From Nitrospira sp. (GTDB taxonomy: Bacteria; Nitrospirota; Nitrospiria; Nitrospirales; Nitrospiraceae): DNA of 38,119 nt. The stretch lies in contig JAHBWO010000026.1 in NCBI GenBank assembly GCA_019636945.1, positions 1-38,119 of the forward strand, read 5' to 3'. Positions 1-9,321 of the stretch are shown one piece after another. Numbering within the stretch: the stretch's first letter is position 1; every line of letters starts with the position of its first letter. The position numbers and the translations under genes are program-made. The notes below the pieces were generated by a model. It searched no databases and had not been told where the DNA came from. It saw only the letters and a program-made list of their open reading frames with translations.

Positions 1-397
1 TCAAAGAAAAGGGATAACCACGAGGCCTGTACGTCTCGGCATCGAGCGTCACCGACATGGCCACTCGATTTGAGTCACGGTCCTGGATGTCCCAGGCCAT
101 ACTCCGAACGAAGCCATGAATGGCGTTCGGACCTTCCTTGTCGTTGCATTCCAGTTGGAACGACTGTCCATCGAATGAATACCGTCCGTTCCCGATCCGG
201 CCGGGAAAGGGAATCAGTACATCACCTTGCCCGCCACGTTTTCTGCTGCCACCAGAATAGCCCCAGACAATATCGATCTCCTGTCCGCTTGTATCAAGGA
301 AGAAGTATCGGCGCAACGAGGCGCCCCAAGGGGAGATGACGGCTCGCTGATTCTGAAATGAGAGCGTAAGTTCAGTGTCTGCTGTCATGGATGCCAT
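1..397 (-). CDS. Aldose 1-epimerase family protein, C-terminus cut by window edge
   Basis: The minus-strand frame from an ATG at 397 stays open to the first base of the window, giving about 132 residues of the N-terminal part. Family-typical sequence is readable: SPWGASLRRYF near the start, then IPFPGRIGNGRYSFDGQ and NAIHGFVR, which match the galactose mutarotase/aldose 1-epimerase pattern (PNRI.dGrY.fdG and NaiHG). Such enzymes interconvert alpha and beta anomers of aldoses; the conserved His of NAIHG helps bind sugar. GGAGG lies 9 bases before the ATG at 397; an in-frame ATG at 388 is the alternative. The catalytic Glu and C-terminal half lie outside the window. The gene follows the monooxygenase-like gene by 40 bp on the same strand, so the two are probably cotranscribed. 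Substrate unknown. Confidence 0.85.
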   Translation of the reverse strand, partial: MASMTADTELTLSFQNQRAVISPWGASLRRYFFLDTSGQEIDIVWGYSGGSRKRGGQGDVLIPFPGRIGNGRYSFDGQSFQLECNDKEGPNAIHGFVRSMAWDIQDRDSNRVAMSVTLDAETYRPRGYPFSL

Positions 398-437
398 CGT
401 CTTGGTCCTCCGGGACGGCACGGTTTTGCACGGCGGG

Positions 438-740
438 CTATCGGACGACGCTGTATCGACTGATCTGAGGCTCCGAGGCCAGCAGACCGGTCAGCTGTTG
501 CAGTGTGGTCAGTAGATGCGGCGTCACAAAATGTGCCTGTTCGGCTGCAGCGCTGGCCCATCGTTCAACAAACACGAACTCAGTTGTATCGGCATGGTTC
601 TGCAAGAGCTCGTAGCTGAGACAGCCGGGTTCTCGGCGAGTCGCATCAACTAAGGCGGTCAGGATTTCTCGCACCTGAGTCACCTGATCGGGCTTGGCCT
701 TGACGCGGGCAATTACACGGAGAGAACTGTCGACAGTCAT
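438..740 (-). CDS. Antibiotic biosynthesis monooxygenase (ABM) domain protein
   Basis: A 100-residue protein with the small dimeric ferredoxin-like ABM fold: LRVIARVKAKPDQVTQVREI at the start, REPGCLSYELLQN in the middle and FVFVERWAS before a C-terminal helix. This matches quinol monooxygenase YgiN-like proteins. Family members oxidise small aromatics or degrade haem, but many have no known substrate, so the role here is open. I chose the ATG at 740 because the fold starts right after it and a GGAG lies upstream; the frame is open to 818 but the extra residues do not look like protein. It sits between the rhodanese (37 bp upstream) and the epimerase (40 bp downstream), suggesting one operon. 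Confidence 0.85.
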   Translation of the reverse strand: MTVDSSLRVIARVKAKPDQVTQVREILTALVDATRREPGCLSYELLQNHADTTEFVFVERWASAAAEQAHFVTPHLLTTLQQLTGLLASEPQISRYSVVR

Positions 741-777
741 AGGATGCTCCACAGTGGGAATCTGACTGGGTGGACGA

Positions 778-1245
778 CTATTTGACAAAAGGATTGCCGG
801 ATGTTTTCCAGTCGTCAAGGTTCATGATGACCGCGGAGGTCTGCGTGAATCCAAGTTCACCAAGAGTTTCAGCGGCAAGGGTTGCGCGTCTCCCGCTTTG
901 ACATTGGAGTACGATCGGGCGCTCGAGGTTGGCTTTCTCCGAGGATCCGATATGGTTCCAGATTTGAGAAGCGATGACGCCGCGTGGGATGTTGATTGCG
1001 CCTGGGATGTGCCCGGCCGCATATTCTTGCGGTTCACGGACATCGATGATCAAGGCGTCACCAGGATGCTCGACGATTTTTCGATAGTCCTCCATGCCGA
1101 TGGTTCTGACGGGCTTTTGTGTCACCGCACCGTTCTGTTTGAGCGCCGGGGGGACGCCCTGAGCGAATGCCGGAAGAGATAGGAACAGGGAGGCGCTGAT
1201 GAGAGGCGAGACGAAAAAAACGGCTAATGTATTCATGGTCTTCAT
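778..1245 (-). CDS. Secreted rhodanese-like sulfurtransferase
   Basis: A 155-residue single-domain rhodanese with an N-terminal signal peptide (hydrophobic segment ending in LPAFAQG, about residues 8-30), so probably periplasmic. The rhodanese domain shows IIDVREPQEYAAGHIPGA (about 66-83) and the active-site loop CQSGRR with the presumed persulfide-carrying cysteine at residue 115. Single-domain rhodaneses move sulfane sulfur to thiols or cyanide; the periplasmic substrate cannot be read from sequence. AAGGAG 8 bases before the ATG at 1245 sets the start, although the frame continues upstream to 1335. It is the first gene of an apparent three-gene minus-strand group with the ABM protein and epimerase. 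Confidence 0.9.
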   Translation of the reverse strand: MKTMNTLAVFFVSPLISASLFLSLPAFAQGVPPALKQNGAVTQKPVRTIGMEDYRKIVEHPGDALIIDVREPQEYAAGHIPGAINIPRGVIASQIWNHIGSSEKANLERPIVLQCQSGRRATLAAETLGELGFTQTSAVIMNLDDWKTSGNPFVK

Positions 1246-1560
1246 GCAAGAAGCTCCTTCACGATGATGGTGTTGTATGTTGGTTTGGGAAGAACGCAGG
1301 TGAGTCAGTGTACCCTGACTCACACGGTTCCTCAAGAGCTACGTAGTCCAATTTCTTCTCACCGTTGCCGCAGCGGGGAGGGGAACGAGTCACCTGCACG
1401 CTTTGCTAAAGAACCGAGAGTATTTCAGGAATGCCACGGGTGGCGTTGTGCTGGACGGGTCTACTCAGCAGGCAGCTCCTGGGCTGTGCCAGGCTCGTCG
1501 GATGGAAGAGGAGTCTGGCCTTGCAGGTCACGCACAGAGTAAAAGTATGGGATGAAGGTT
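1246..1560. other. Intergenic stretch with one possible 35-codon ORF
   Basis: This is 315 bases between the rhodanese and DUF3617 genes. It must hold the rhodanese promoter, but I see no convincing -35/-10 pair. A minus-strand frame from an ATG at 1568 (overlapping the end of the DUF3617 gene) to a TAG at 1461 encodes 35 residues, starting MNRTFIPYFYSVRD and ending Pro/Glu-rich. The overlap would permit translational coupling, but there is no other support. I treat it as a weak candidate only. Confidence 0.3.
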
Positions 1561-2127
1561 CTATTCATCGAGTCCGGCACAACTGTCTCCCAGCCACTTT
1601 CCTTTGATATCAAGACGGGACTTGCCTGATCCTGCCTCACGTCGCTCGCCAGTTGCCACGATTCGTTCCGTGGTTTTCGCCTCAATGGTGAACCGGGTGG
1701 TGAGGCTGGGTGGGCCGGGGCACAGTTGGTCGAGGACAAGTTTGGACGAGGATTTGGAGAGGATCTTGACCTTGCACTGGACTGCAATATCCTCATCTTC
1801 ATCCTCCATCTCCTTGATGATTCGATCTTGACTCAAATCCTCCTTGGTAATGCAGGAATGGACGGTCATCGTGTGAGGTCTGCCTTCCCGATCCTTGATC
1901 ATCTGTTCCATCCGTGCTCGTTGCGCGGCGGTCATCTTCGCTGACAGTTCTGAGGATAACTTCAGGCCCGAGGCAACAGTGGTCACAGTCATTTCCCATG
2001 CGCCGGGTTTGACGTTGAACGATTCAGCTTGTGCATCAGGTATCGAGTGGGGAAGAACGGTGTTGAGGGTGAACGTGATTCCAGCGAGTGCAATCGCGTG
2101 AGCAAGTTCCCAATTATTGTTGTTCAT
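1561..2127 (-). CDS. Secreted DUF3617 family protein
   Basis: A 188-residue protein with a signal-peptide-like N-terminus (hydrophobic residues about 9-27, then PDAQAES). The mature part starts with KPGAWEMTVTT, the typical DUF3617 opening, and continues with a helical stretch (AAQRARMEQMIKDR), the motif VHSCITKEDLSQD, and a paired cysteine pattern (VQCKVKI, LDQLCPG, GDSCAGL). DUF3617 proteins are small periplasmic or secreted proteins of unknown function, common in Proteobacteria and Nitrospirota. GGAGG lies 7 bases before the ATG at 2127. It stands 315 bp from the rhodanese, so it is probably a separate transcription unit. Confidence 0.8.
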   Translation of the reverse strand: MNNNNWELAHAIALAGITFTLNTVLPHSIPDAQAESFNVKPGAWEMTVTTVASGLKLSSELSAKMTAAQRARMEQMIKDREGRPHTMTVHSCITKEDLSQDRIIKEMEDEDEDIAVQCKVKILSKSSSKLVLDQLCPGPPSLTTRFTIEAKTTERIVATGERREAGSGKSRLDIKGKWLGDSCAGLDE

Positions 2128-2624
2128 GGCGCACCCTCCGGACGAGCCACGCTGCAGCGAGATGGCTGGTGTATGAACCTGTCGACATTCTATCGATGTC
2201 GGTTGGCCCAGTCCATGACGAGACGTTCGCGGGAGGATCGTGCGGGAGGAATACGAGAGAGAGCCGGATCAGTGACTGTCTTGGAGTAGAGTGAATATGA
2301 TGAGATGGATAAATTATAAAGATGAAGAATCAATTGCTTATGGAAGAAATGTCATGTTGAGCAGTGGATATATAGTTAGGGAAGCCGGGCTGAATTAAGT
2401 GGCGATCATGAAGGATCTTGGAGTGGTGTGCTTGAGAGGTTGAAGTCTTGGATGTGACCGGGTTTTCACGAGAAATGCTCCCACCTGAACGGAACTGAGT
2501 TCAACCCGTTGTGTGCGATGGGTAAGAGCGGCTCCGTGCTCTTGCGTGTAGATCACCTTCAGCGGTACCGGAATTCAACCGATATGTGATGTGGGTTTGT
2601 ATTCTGAATCGACCGGGGACGCCC
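2128..2624. other. Intergenic region upstream of the giant adhesin
   Basis: About 500 bases separate the DUF3617 start (minus) from the adhesin start (plus), so this divergent region should hold both promoters. The part from about 2290 to 2400 is clearly AT-richer than its surroundings. A 33-codon ORF, 2297-2398 on the plus strand (starts MMRWINYKDEESIAYG), lies there without a clear ribosome binding site. I found no clear operator palindrome or RNA element. Confidence 0.4.
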
Positions 2625-5600
2625 ATGTTCGGATTCGGCAGAAAAAAGAAACCATCTGCATCGGACGAGCAGAAGGATCGACAGATTCCGGCACCATCGG
2701 CCGGTATCAAAGGGTCGCTCATTTCGCTCGAGCAGCGGCTCATGTTCGATGCGGCGGCTTCCGCGACGGCTTCCGAGGTCGCGTCCGAGCAAGTTGCGCA
2801 AGAGCAGGCGGAGGCGGCGGTCTCGTCCGAGCACCATGCTGAGGGTCCGTCCGCGGAGCAAGCTGAATCGGAGGGCCTGCTTGACGCGATCGCGACCTAT
2901 AATCCGGGGGAATCGAGGAGTGAAGTGGTGTTCGTTGACCCCACGGTGCCGAACTACCAGGATCTCATCAGCGGCATGGCTCCGAACGTGGAAGTCATCA
3001 TGCTCGACGGCGGGCAGGACGGCGTTGAGCAAATGGCCAATGCGTTGTCCGGTCGCACCGGTATCGACGCGATTCACGTCATCTCACACGGCGAGGCTGG
3101 TGCGCTGCAGCTCGGAACCGGGGTACTCAATGCAGATTCGATGTCGACGGACTACGCGGATGACCTGGCGGTGATTCAACAATCACTCTCTGAACAGGCC
3201 GATATCCTGGTCTATGGTTGCGAGTTTGCGCAAGGGGAAGCAGGCCAAGCGGCGGTGGATTTGTTAGCGCAACTCACGGGGGCCGATGTGCAGGCCAGCA
3301 CCGACCTCACCGGCAGCATTTCACTCGGCGGAGACTGGGAGTTCGAAGTCAGCACGGGAACGATCGAGACATCGCTGGCCATCGATTACGATGCGCAAAT
3401 GAACTGGGCTGCCGTCTTGGGCAATGAAACGGTTGCCGACACGTTCTCGGACAAGTCCTATGGAAATAACGATGGAACCAGTTCATGGTCCTCAAACTGG
3501 TCGGAGGTTGACCGCGGAGGCAGTGATGCCGACGGGGGGCATATTAAGGTCAATTCGGGGGAGCTGCGGATTGAGACCCAGGTAGTTGGAGCGTCGGTAA
3601 GCCGAGGTGTGGATCTAAGCGGTGCCCGAAGCGCCACGCTCAGCTTTGATTACGAGAATGATTTGGATAGGAGCGGCGCGGTCGAAGTACGCATTTCAAC
3701 TGATGGCGGCGCCAACTATCGCACCCTGACTGACGGCGCATTTTCTAGGACAAATCATACAGGCAGTGGCACGGCCAGTTTCGATATTTCAGATTATATG
3801 TCCGCCGACACCAAGATCCAGTTTGTGGTGACTGGAACGAGCGGGGGGGATCGCCTCTTCATCGACAACGTGCAGGTTGACTACAACGTTGCCGATGCAA
3901 ATACGGCGCCGACGGACCTGAGTCTGTCCGCCAATAGTGTGGCGGAGAATGCGAGCACGGGGACCGTCGTGGGGACCGTGAGCGGCACGGACCCCGATGC
4001 GGGCGATACGAAGACCTATAGCTTAACGGACACAGCCGGGGGCCGCTTTGCCATCAATGCGAGTACGGGCGTGATCACGGTGGCCGATGGCAGCTTGCTG
4101 AATTACGAGAGCGCCGTCAGCCACAACCTGACGGTGCAAGTGACCGACAGTGGCGGCCAGAGCTACACCGAGCAGTTCACGATCAATCTGACGAATGTGA
4201 ACGAGGGCCCCACCGACCTGAGTCTGTCAGGCAACAGCGTGGCGGAGAATGCGAGCACGGGGACCGTGGTGGGCACGGTCACGGGGACGGATCCCGATGC
4301 GGGTGATACGAAGACGTACAGTCTGACCGATACGGCGGGCGGCCGCTTTGCGATCAATGCCAGGACGGGCGTGATCACCGTAGCGGATGGGTCGTTGCTG
4401 AATTACGAGAGTGCCGCGAGCCACAATCTGACCGTGCAGGTCACCGACAGCGGTGGCCAGAGCTATACCGAGCAGTTCACGATCAATCTGACGAATGTGA
4501 ACGAGGGCCCGACGGATCTCGCCTTGTCCGCCAATAGCGTGGCCGAGAATGCCGCAACTGGGACTGTCGTGGGGACCGTGAGCGGCACGGACCCCGATGC
4601 GGGTGATACGAAGACGTACAGTCTGACCGACACAGCTGGGGGCCGCTTTACCATCAATGCCAGTACCGGTGTGATCACGGTGGCCGATGGCAGCTTGCTG
4701 AATTACGAAGCGGCGGCGAGCCACAGTCTGACGGTGCGGGTGATGGACAGCGGCGGCCAGAGCTATACCGAGCAGTTCACGATCAATCTGACGAATGTGA
4801 ACGAGGGCCCGACGATTACCAGTCAGGGCGGCGGCGCGACCGGGACACTTACAGTGGAAGAGAATAGTACCAGTGTGACAACCGTCACCGCCACTGATGC
4901 AGACGCGGGACAGACGCTGAGCTATTCGATCGTCGGTGGCGCTGATGCGGCACAATTCACCATCAATAGCAGTACCGGACAACTGAGCTTTGTCTCGGCA
5001 CTCAACTTTGAAGCCCCGACCGACAGCGGCGGCAACAACGTCTATGATGTGACGGTTCAGGTTTCGGATGGTCAGGGTGGTACGGATACGCAAGACATTG
5101 CGGTGTCGGTGGCCAACGTTAATGAGGCGCCGACCGATCTCGTCCGGTCGACCGGGACGGGGATCGATTTGAACACAGACGGAGGGAATAATTCGTATCT
5201 CTACACGACGAGCGGCGGAGCGATACTGGGTGGGCGTACGGCATTCAGTATCGAGGCGCAGTTCAGCGCCACGAGCGCTCCGGTGAGCGGTGAACATCGG
5301 GTGTTACTCTCCTATGCGACGACGAGAGCAGATAATGAAGTGCGGGTCGGTATTGCGCAAACCTCTTCAACCACGTGCCAACTGACCCTGACGGTCAATA
5401 ACAGTCGCATCAATCTTTCTGGCTACGACGCCAGTCGCCTGTTCGACGGAGGGCAACATCAACTCGGGGTCACGTGGAGTTCCACCAATGGAGGATATAC
5501 CTTTTACGTCGATGGCCAGCAGGTCGGAAGCGGAACCGGCCTTCAGACCGGGTTCACGACTCGATCGTCCGGGACGTTGGTCGTAGGAGTGGACCAGGAC

Positions 5601-8600
5601 AGTGTCGGCGGGGGATTCCAAACCAGCCAGGTTTTCAAGGGCACGTTGCAAGATGTGCGAATCTTTAATGACGTTCGCACGGCAGCGGAAATTTCTTCAT
5701 ACCTGAATCGGGATGTGCCGAGCTCCGAGTCCGGTCTGGTTGCAGACTGGACGATGAACAACCTTTCCGGCGGCAGCACGGCAGATGTCGTGGCAGGCCG
5801 GAATCTCACGGTCGGATCGGTATCCGGAACCGGCTGGGTGACCTCCACGCCATCGTTGATATGGAGGGTGCCGGAGAATGCTTCGAACGGCACGGTGGTC
5901 GGCACGGTCACGGGGACCGATCCTGACGCCAGCGACACGAAGACCTACAGTCTGACCGATACGGCCGGCGGTCGGTTTGCCATCAATGCCAGTACGGGCG
6001 AGATCACGGTGGCCGACGGCAGTCTGCTGAACTACGAAGATGCGACAAGTCATTCAGTTACGGTTCGCGTCACTGATGCCGGTGGGCAGACCTATGACGA
6101 ACGGTTTTCCATCAATCTTGCTAATGTCAACGAAGCTCCAACGGATCTGAGCCTCTCGGCCAGCAGTGTGGCGGAGAATGCGACCACCGGGACAGTGGTC
6201 GGCACGGTCAGTGGGGCTGATTCAGATAGTCGTGACACGAAAACCTATAGCTTGACCGATACGGCGGGGGGCCGGTTTGCGATCAATTCCAGCACCGGTG
6301 TGATCACGGTGGCGAACGGCGCGCTCCTGAATTATGAAAGTGCCCAGAGTCATGACATCACGGTACAGGTCACGGACAGAGGCGGCCTAACCTACCGAGA
6401 AACGTTTGCAATCAATCTCACCAACGTTAATGAGACTCCAACTATCAGCAGTCAGGGGGGCGGTTCGACTGGGTCGGTCACGGTAGCGGAGAACGGTACC
6501 AGCGTAACAACTGTCATGGCCACCGATTCGGATGTAGGACAGACTCTGATCTATTCGATTGTCGGTGGTGCTGATGCGGCACAATTCACCATCAATAGCA
6601 GCACCGGGCAACTGAGCTTCCTGGGTGCTCCAAACTATGAGGTTCCGACGGACAGTGGCGGCAACAATATCTACGATGTGACCGTCCAGGTTTCGGATGG
6701 TCAGGGTGGCACGGATACCCAAGCTATTGCTGTGTCGGTAACCAATGTAAATGAAACACCCACGGACCTGAGTCTGTCCGCCAATAGCGTGGCCGAGAAT
6801 GCCACGACCGGCACGGTGGTGGGTACGGTCACGGGGACGGATCCCGATGCGGGTGATACGAAGACCTACAGTCTCACCGATACGGCGGGTGGGCGGTTTG
6901 CCATCAATGCCAGTACGGGCGTGATTACCGTAGCGGATGGGTCGTTGCTGAATTATGAGAGTGCGGCGAGCCACAACCTGACGGTGCGCGTCACCGACAG
7001 TGGCGGGCAGAGCTACACCGAGCAGTTCACGATCAATCTGACGAATGTGAACGAAGGGCCGACCGATCTGGCGCTCTCCGCAAATACTGTAGCGGAGAAT
7101 GCGAGTACCGGCACCGTGGTCGGCACGGTCACGGGAACCGATCCCGATGCGGGTGATACGAAGACCTACAGTCTCACCGATACGGCCGGTGGGCGGTTTG
7201 CCATCAATGCGAGTACGGGTGTGATTACGGTGGCCGATGGCAGCTTGCTGAATTACGAAGCGGCGGCGAGCCACAATCTGACCGTGCAGGTCACCGACAG
7301 CGGTGGCCAGAGCTATACCGAGCAGTTCACGATCAATCTGACGAATGTGAACGAGGGACCAACTGGGGCCGATGCGACCGTCATGCTCAGCGAAGACACG
7401 TCTCATACCTTGACCACGGCGAACTTCGGCTTCAGCGACGTGGATGCGGGCGATACCATGAGTGCTGTGCGGATCGACAGCCTGCCGACGGCAGGGACCT
7501 TAACTCTTTCCGGGGTGGCGGTGACCGCAGGCCAAGTGGTGACAGCCGCCGATATTACTGCAGGCCGTCTCGTCTTCAGTCCCGCCGTCGATGCGAATGG
7601 TACAGGCTATGCCAGCGTCACCTTCTCTGTTCAGGATAGCCACAGTACCTATGATGCCGTGCCCAATACCCTTGCCTTCAACGTGACGGCTGTCAATGAT
7701 GCACCGACGGACCTGAGCCTCTCGGCGAACAGCGTGGCGGAGAATGCGACAACCGGAACCGTCGTCGGCACTGTCAGTGGGACTGATCCTGATACAAGCG
7801 ACACGAAGACGTACAGTCTGACCGACACGGCGGGAGGTCGCTTTGCCATCAATGCCAGTACGGGCGTAATCACGGTGGCCGATGGCAGTCTGCTGAATTA
7901 CGAGAGCGCCGTCAGCCACAACCTGACGGTGCAAGTGACCGACAGCGGCGGGCAGAGCTACACCGAACAGTTCACGATCAATCTGACCAATGTGAACGAA
8001 GGGCCCACTGACCTGAGTCTGTCAGGCAACAGCGTGGCGGAGAATGCGAGCACGGGGACCGTGGTCGGCACGGTCACGGGCACCGACCCTGATGCCAGCG
8101 ACACGAAGACCTACAGTCTGACCGATACGGCGGGCGGGCGCTTTGTCATCAATGCGAGTACCGGTGTGATCACGGTAGCGGATGGGTCGTTGCTGAATTA
8201 TGAAGCGGCAACGAGCCATACCATCATAGTTCAAGTGACTGATGCAGGAGGTCTCACTCACGACCAAACATTCACGATCAATCTTACGAACTTGTACGAA
8301 GCCCCACCAGAAGTCGATGGAGGCGATGGTGGGGAACAGACGTTGGTCGCTTCGCTCTTTCAGAAGAGTCCGGCAGGATCTGAGCCTGTTCAGCCGTTCA
8401 TTCTGTCCAAGCCCACCGGGGGAGACAGTGAGAGTAAATCAGAATCGGCGGATGATCTTCGCAAACCGGTTGAGTGGGAGGCTCAGGCTGTTCCTCCGGT
8501 CGACATTCTCAACTCTGGTCGAAACGTGTTGGACCTGATTCATGGGGGGGGCGAGAAGCAAGTAGGGGAGGCTGGGAAGAAAGGACACATCTCGACGTCG

Positions 8601-8903
8601 TCGAGGCAACAGGATGACATGGCGGCGGACCTTGATGCTGCCAATGCTGCGCGTCTTGAACCAGGACGGGTCTCTTGGCCATCCGTTGCGGAAACAGAAT
8701 CGATCCGTGCCGATTCCGAAGAGCTTGCCAAGACAATGGTAGCTGGTCTCGTGGGTGCTGCCCTACAAGGGAATATCAGAAAAAAAGAAAAGAGAGCGAC
8801 CATGGACGGCGAACTCCGTGCCGGTGATCCAGAGGCGGCAAATGAACAGACTTCCCCGGAGCAACCTTCAGATGAAACGAAAGCCCCTCCCGAGGCGGCC
8901 TAA
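2625..8903 (+). CDS. Giant DUF4347 / cadherin-repeat surface adhesin
   Basis: A 2092-residue protein. In order: a Lys/Arg-rich start (FGRKKKP); a LEPR-XLL-like motif, LEQRLMFDAAA (35-45), found at the N-terminus of many giant exported bacterial proteins; an Ala/Glu-rich linker; a DUF4347 domain (about 100-265) containing ISHG with His155 and VYGC with Cys199; a beta-sandwich-like segment (about 267-425); three cadherin-type repeats of 100 residues and one variant; a LamG/concanavalin-like domain (about 840-1080); eight more cadherin/Ig-type repeats to about 1893; and a charged 200-residue tail with no obvious anchor. Repeats carry VAENA, TDPDAGDTKTYSL and NLTNVNE, as in calcium-binding cadherin modules. 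Likely exported and adhesive. No type I secretion genes are nearby. I chose the ATG at 2625; a GTG at 2586 would add 13 residues. Confidence 0.85.
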   Translation: MFGFGRKKKPSASDEQKDRQIPAPSAGIKGSLISLEQRLMFDAAASATASEVASEQVAQEQAEAAVSSEHHAEGPSAEQAESEGLLDAIATYNPGESRSEVVFVDPTVPNYQDLISGMAPNVEVIMLDGGQDGVEQMANALSGRTGIDAIHVISHGEAGALQLGTGVLNADSMSTDYADDLAVIQQSLSEQADILVYGCEFAQGEAGQAAVDLLAQLTGADVQASTDLTGSISLGGDWEFEVSTGTIETSLAIDYDAQMNWAAVLGNETVADTFSDKSYGNNDGTSSWSSNWSEVDRGGSDADGGHIKVNSGELRIETQVVGASVSRGVDLSGARSATLSFDYENDLDRSGAVEVRISTDGGANYRTLTDGAFSRTNHTGSGTASFDISDYMSADTKIQFVVTGTSGGDRLFIDNVQVDYNVADANTAPTDLSLSANSVAENASTGTVVGTVSGTDPDAGDTKTYSLTDTAGGRFAINASTGVITVADGSLLNYESAVSHNLTVQVTDSGGQSYTEQFTINLTNVNEGPTDLSLSGNSVAENASTGTVVGTVTGTDPDAGDTKTYSLTDTAGGRFAINARTGVITVADGSLLNYESAASHNLTVQVTDSGGQSYTEQFTINLTNVNEGPTDLALSANSVAENAATGTVVGTVSGTDPDAGDTKTYSLTDTAGGRFTINASTGVITVADGSLLNYEAAASHSLTVRVMDSGGQSYTEQFTINLTNVNEGPTITSQGGGATGTLTVEENSTSVTTVTATDADAGQTLSYSIVGGADAAQFTINSSTGQLSFVSALNFEAPTDSGGNNVYDVTVQVSDGQGGTDTQDIAVSVANVNEAPTDLVRSTGTGIDLNTDGGNNSYLYTTSGGAILGGRTAFSIEAQFSATSAPVSGEHRVLLSYATTRADNEVRVGIAQTSSTTCQLTLTVNNSRINLSGYDASRLFDGGQHQLGVTWSSTNGGYTFYVDGQQVGSGTGLQTGFTTRSSGTLVVGVDQDSVGGGFQTSQVFKGTLQDVRIFNDVRTAAEISSYLNRDVPSSESGLVADWTMNNLSGGSTADVVAGRNLTVGSVSGTGWVTSTPSLIWRVPENASNGTVVGTVTGTDPDASDTKTYSLTDTAGGRFAINASTGEITVADGSLLNYEDATSHSVTVRVTDAGGQTYDERFSINLANVNEAPTDLSLSASSVAENATTGTVVGTVSGADSDSRDTKTYSLTDTAGGRFAINSSTGVITVANGALLNYESAQSHDITVQVTDRGGLTYRETFAINLTNVNETPTISSQGGGSTGSVTVAENGTSVTTVMATDSDVGQTLIYSIVGGADAAQFTINSSTGQLSFLGAPNYEVPTDSGGNNIYDVTVQVSDGQGGTDTQAIAVSVTNVNETPTDLSLSANSVAENATTGTVVGTVTGTDPDAGDTKTYSLTDTAGGRFAINASTGVITVADGSLLNYESAASHNLTVRVTDSGGQSYTEQFTINLTNVNEGPTDLALSANTVAENASTGTVVGTVTGTDPDAGDTKTYSLTDTAGGRFAINASTGVITVADGSLLNYEAAASHNLTVQVTDSGGQSYTEQFTINLTNVNEGPTGADATVMLSEDTSHTLTTANFGFSDVDAGDTMSAVRIDSLPTAGTLTLSGVAVTAGQVVTAADITAGRLVFSPAVDANGTGYASVTFSVQDSHSTYDAVPNTLAFNVTAVNDAPTDLSLSANSVAENATTGTVVGTVSGTDPDTSDTKTYSLTDTAGGRFAINASTGVITVADGSLLNYESAVSHNLTVQVTDSGGQSYTEQFTINLTNVNEGPTDLSLSGNSVAENASTGTVVGTVTGTDPDASDTKTYSLTDTAGGRFVINASTGVITVADGSLLNYEAATSHTIIVQVTDAGGLTHDQTFTINLTNLYEAPPEVDGGDGGEQTLVASLFQKSPAGSEPVQPFILSKPTGGDSESKSESADDLRKPVEWEAQAVPPVDILNSGRNVLDLIHGGGEKQVGEAGKKGHISTSSRQQDDMAADLDAANAARLEPGRVSWPSVAETESIRADSEELAKTMVAGLVGAALQGNIRKKEKRATMDGELRAGDPEAANEQTSPEQPSDETKAPPEAA
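3904..8305 (+). repeat. Coding tandem repeat array (about 300-bp units) in the adhesin
   Basis: Nine copies of a 300-bp unit (type A) begin at about 3904, 4207, 4507, 5861 (lacking its first strand), 6138, 6759, 7059, 7701 and 8001. Two type B units (about 4809 and 6438, opening PTI followed by a Gly-rich stretch) and one type C unit (about 7359) are interspersed, and a LamG-like domain interrupts the array at about 5139-5860. Type A units are nearly identical at DNA level: strings such as cagttcacgatcaatctgac recur in most copies. The pair at 3904-4506 closely matches the pair at 7701-8300, including its distinguishing substitutions. Confidence 0.9.
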
Positions 8904-9003
8904 TTCCTCCAGTGCCGGATCCTCATGCGGCCTATCCCGTGCTCAGCGATGAATGCAGCCGTTCGCCATTCAACTGATCTCTATTCCGGCGGATTCGAAC
9001 CAG

Positions 9004-9321
9004 CTACCGCGTGATCTTCTTCCAGTGATAGGTCCCACCATGCTCGCGCGGTGGAATGTTCTTCTGGGTCCCGACCCTGCTGTACCACCAGATGCCCTTG
9101 GCTTGCGTGCCCTCTTCTGAAAGGAGGACTTCAAATCCACCCTCCCGATCGTTCCCTGGCTGGTGCCAGGTACCTTGCCATAAGCGATTCGTGATTGAAC
9201 TGGTCGTGAAGCGACCGCCATGCTGGGTGTATGGCCCGTTTCCGTTCTTGTCGAACGTGGCTTTATATCGTTTGTCATCCTCGACCTCAATGATCTCCCA
9301 CTCTCCGCTCAGATCGATATC
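9004..9321 (-). pseudogene. In-frame continuation of the SnoaL-like gene beyond a TAG codon
   Basis: Directly after the TAG at 9324-9322 the same frame stays open for 105 codons to a TAG at 9006-9004. It reads as real protein: it opens DIDLSGEWEIIEV, then YKATFDKNGNGPY, LWQGTWHQPG, GIWWYSRVG, and ends GTYHWKKITR. The Trp-rich alternating pattern suggests a small beta-barrel, lipocalin-like domain. It has no ATG or usable GTG, so it cannot easily be translated alone. It is therefore either the separated C-terminal half of a two-domain protein damaged by a nonsense mutation, a product of stop-codon readthrough, or a sequencing error. I do not recognise the domain family. Confidence 0.65.

Noticed and set aside
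4227..7406. Long antisense open frames (up to about 356 codons) on the minus strand of the adhesin
   Set aside because: They recur with the repeats, lack plausible starts or folds, and result from the codon pattern of the repeated coding strand.
3904..8305. Regular repeats that might suggest a CRISPR array
   Set aside because: Units are about 300 bp, in frame and coding for cadherin-type domains; there are no short repeats with unique spacers.
8981..9005. GGATTCGAACC, resembling the T-loop of a tRNA on the minus strand
   Set aside because: The flanking bases do not form a T-stem, and no acceptor, D or anticodon arms can be drawn.
8970..9290. A 106-codon minus-strand frame overlapping the SnoaL continuation
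   Set aside because: The other frame at the same place continues directly from the SnoaL-like gene and looks far more like protein.
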